Below the pieces are notes generated by a model, which made no database searches, had not been told where the DNA came from, and saw only the letters and a program-made list of their open reading frames with translations. A stretch of DNA of 32,818 nucleotides, taken from contig JAEZCL010000201.1 of the NCBI GenBank assembly GCA_023433585.1, positions 1 to 32,818 of the forward strand, read 5' to 3'. The position numbers and the translations under genes were made by a program. This document shows positions 31,797 to 32,818 of the stretch, in pieces (the stretch's first letter is position 1; every line of letters starts with the position of its first letter). The stretch is from Pseudomonadota bacterium (GTDB lineage Bacteria > Pseudomonadota > Alphaproteobacteria > Caulobacterales > Caulobacteraceae).

Positions 31797-32785
31797 TGCC
31801 CCAAGCCGATTCCGCAATGACCGATTCCCGGACCCTGCTCGTGGGCGACGTGGGCGGCACCAACGCCCGTTTCGCCGTCGCCCGGTGGAAGGACGGCCGC
31901 CCCCGCCTGGAGCATCACGAAAGCTTCCTCGGCGCCGACCATCCGACGTTCCTGGACGGCGTGCGCGCCTTCATCGACGGCTGCGAGGCCAAGCCGAGCG
32001 GCGGGATCATCGCCGTGGCCGGACCGGTGACGGACGGGGCCATCGACCTGACCAACTCCCCCTGGCGGGTGTCGGAACAGGAACTGGCGACACTGGGCCT
32101 GGACCCCGTCCGCCTCATCAACGACTTCGAGGCCCTGGCCTGGGGCGCGCCGATCACCCCCGCCGACTGCCTGGAAAGCCTGGGCGGGCCGGAGGCGGGC
32201 GATCCCCATTCGGCCGTCGCCGTGCTGGGGCCGGGCACCGGGTTCGGCGTGGCGGGCCTGGCGCGCGACCGCCACGGGAACGAGATGGCCGTGCCGTCCG
32301 AGGGCGGGCACGCCTGTTTCGCGCCCGGCGATCCGGTGGAGGACGAGATCCTGCGATACCTGCGCCGCCGCTATGACCGGGTGTCCATCGAACGGCTGAT
32401 CTGCGGCCCTGGCCTGCTGAACATGCACCGGGCTCTGGCCGAGATCGAAGGCCGCGAGAACCATGTCGACGACCCGGCCGAAATCACACGCGAGGCTCTG
32501 GAGAACCCGAACAGCCTTTGCGGCGCGACCCTGGCCCGGTTCTGCGCCGTCCTGGGCGCCGTGGCGGGGGACATCGCCCTGACCCTGGGCGCGCGGGGCG
32601 GAGTTTACATCGCGGGCGGCATAACCCCGCGCATCCTGCCCTTCCTGAAGGCCAGCCCCTTCCGCCAGCGCTTTGAGAGGAAAGGCCGGTTCCAGGACTA
32701 CATGGCGGACATCCCCACCTGGGTCATCACCCACAAGCACACCGCCCTGCTGGGCGCCGCGCGGGTGGCCTTCGCGGGGAAATAG
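31796..32785 (+). CDS. glk: Glucokinase
   Basis: ATP-dependent phosphorylation of glucose to glucose 6-phosphate, feeding the Zwf-Pgl-Edd enzymes. The 329-residue protein is of the proteobacterial Glk group: phosphate-1 motif VGDVGGTNARFA near the start, catalytic Asp in LINDFEALAWG, LGPGTGFGVAG (phosphate 2), SEGGHACFAP with the substrate-binding Glu/His, and GGVYIAGGI (adenosine motif). The ATG overlaps the edd stop (TGATG); an in-frame ATG seven codons later (MTDSRTLLVGD) is an alternative. It is the last gene of the operon in the window. Confidence 0.95.
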   Translation: MPQADSAMTDSRTLLVGDVGGTNARFAVARWKDGRPRLEHHESFLGADHPTFLDGVRAFIDGCEAKPSGGIIAVAGPVTDGAIDLTNSPWRVSEQELATLGLDPVRLINDFEALAWGAPITPADCLESLGGPEAGDPHSAVAVLGPGTGFGVAGLARDRHGNEMAVPSEGGHACFAPGDPVEDEILRYLRRRYDRVSIERLICGPGLLNMHRALAEIEGRENHVDDPAEITREALENPNSLCGATLARFCAVLGAVAGDIALTLGARGGVYIAGGITPRILPFLKASPFRQRFERKGRFQDYMADIPTWVITHKHTALLGAARVAFAGK

Positions 32786-32796
32786 CGCCGTCTCCG

Positions 32797-32811
32797 CCCC
32801 CCAAAGGGGGG
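32797..32811. terminator. GC hairpin after glk (possible repeat at window edge)
   Basis: CCCCCC-AAA-GGGGGG, 11 bases after the glk stop, within a longer G-run to 32814. It may end the operon, or be the first arm of another dispersed repeat cut by the window edge, since similar CCTCCCC/GGGGAGG hairpins bound the other repeats here. Confidence 0.4.
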
Positions 32812-32818
32812 GGGTGGA

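Noticed and set aside
29343..31817. An 824-codon minus-strand frame opposite pgl and edd.
   Set aside because: It covers two coupled, motif-rich genes on the plus strand and shows no domain of its own.

Overview
The window looks like chromosomal DNA of a GC-rich alphaproteobacterium of the Caulobacterales (Caulobacter/Brevundimonas type). This rests on uniformly high GC, a xylose cluster whose proteins closely resemble the Caulobacter XylX, XylA, XylB, XylC and XylD sequences as I remember them, and the gene order zwf-pgl-edd-glk. No database search was possible, so every family assignment is by motif and by remembered homologues. No phage, transposase, CRISPR array or defence locus is visible.

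Layout. (1) 149-2798, minus strand: a tight rnd-lptC-lptA-lptB block (RNase D and three lipopolysaccharide-export genes), preceded by a tRNA-Leu(CAG) with its own promoter. (2) 3137-9856: housekeeping genes. These are an NDUFA9-like NAD(P)-binding protein, undecaprenyl-diphosphatase UppP, an unusual HTH-citrate synthase fusion, a cation efflux pump, a glutathione S-transferase, epoxyqueuosine reductase QueG and a DUF1499 membrane protein. (3) 9945-25009: a pentose and plant-polysaccharide locus. It has a secreted GH3 glycosidase, a GntR/FadR regulator, a XylD-type dehydratase, a secreted GH35/DUF5597 beta-galactosidase, an aldose 1-epimerase, XylC, XylA, an MFS sugar transporter, XylB, XylX and a LacI regulator. 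(4) 25061-27379: divergent ldcA and mpl, a murein-peptide recycling pair. (5) 27550-32785: the zwf-pgl-edd-glk Entner-Doudoroff operon.

How the genes work together. Region 3 encodes a complete Weimberg route: D-xylose to xylonolactone (XylB), xylonate (XylC), 2-keto-3-deoxyxylonate (XylD), 2-oxoglutarate semialdehyde (XylX) and 2-oxoglutarate (XylA). It also has uptake, mutarotation and two exported glycosidases that could release sugars from xylan or xyloglucan. The sequence suggests two control circuits. Near-palindromic LacI-type boxes of the Caulobacter XylR kind lie at the same place in two promoters, in front of xylX and in front of the GH3 gene, each just after a TTGACC-17-(-10) core. 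The xylD promoter instead carries two copies of a GntR/FadR-type box (TTGTCCGACA/T). The xylX promoter has a second, different LacI-type palindrome (GGTGAACCGTTTCACC) upstream of its -35.

Dispersed repeats sit at 60-130, 16969-17075, 29018-29192 and probably at the right edge. The one at 29018-29192 lies inside the Entner-Doudoroff operon, and its last hairpin contains the ribosome binding site of pgl. No gene-free stretch exceeds about 210 bases.
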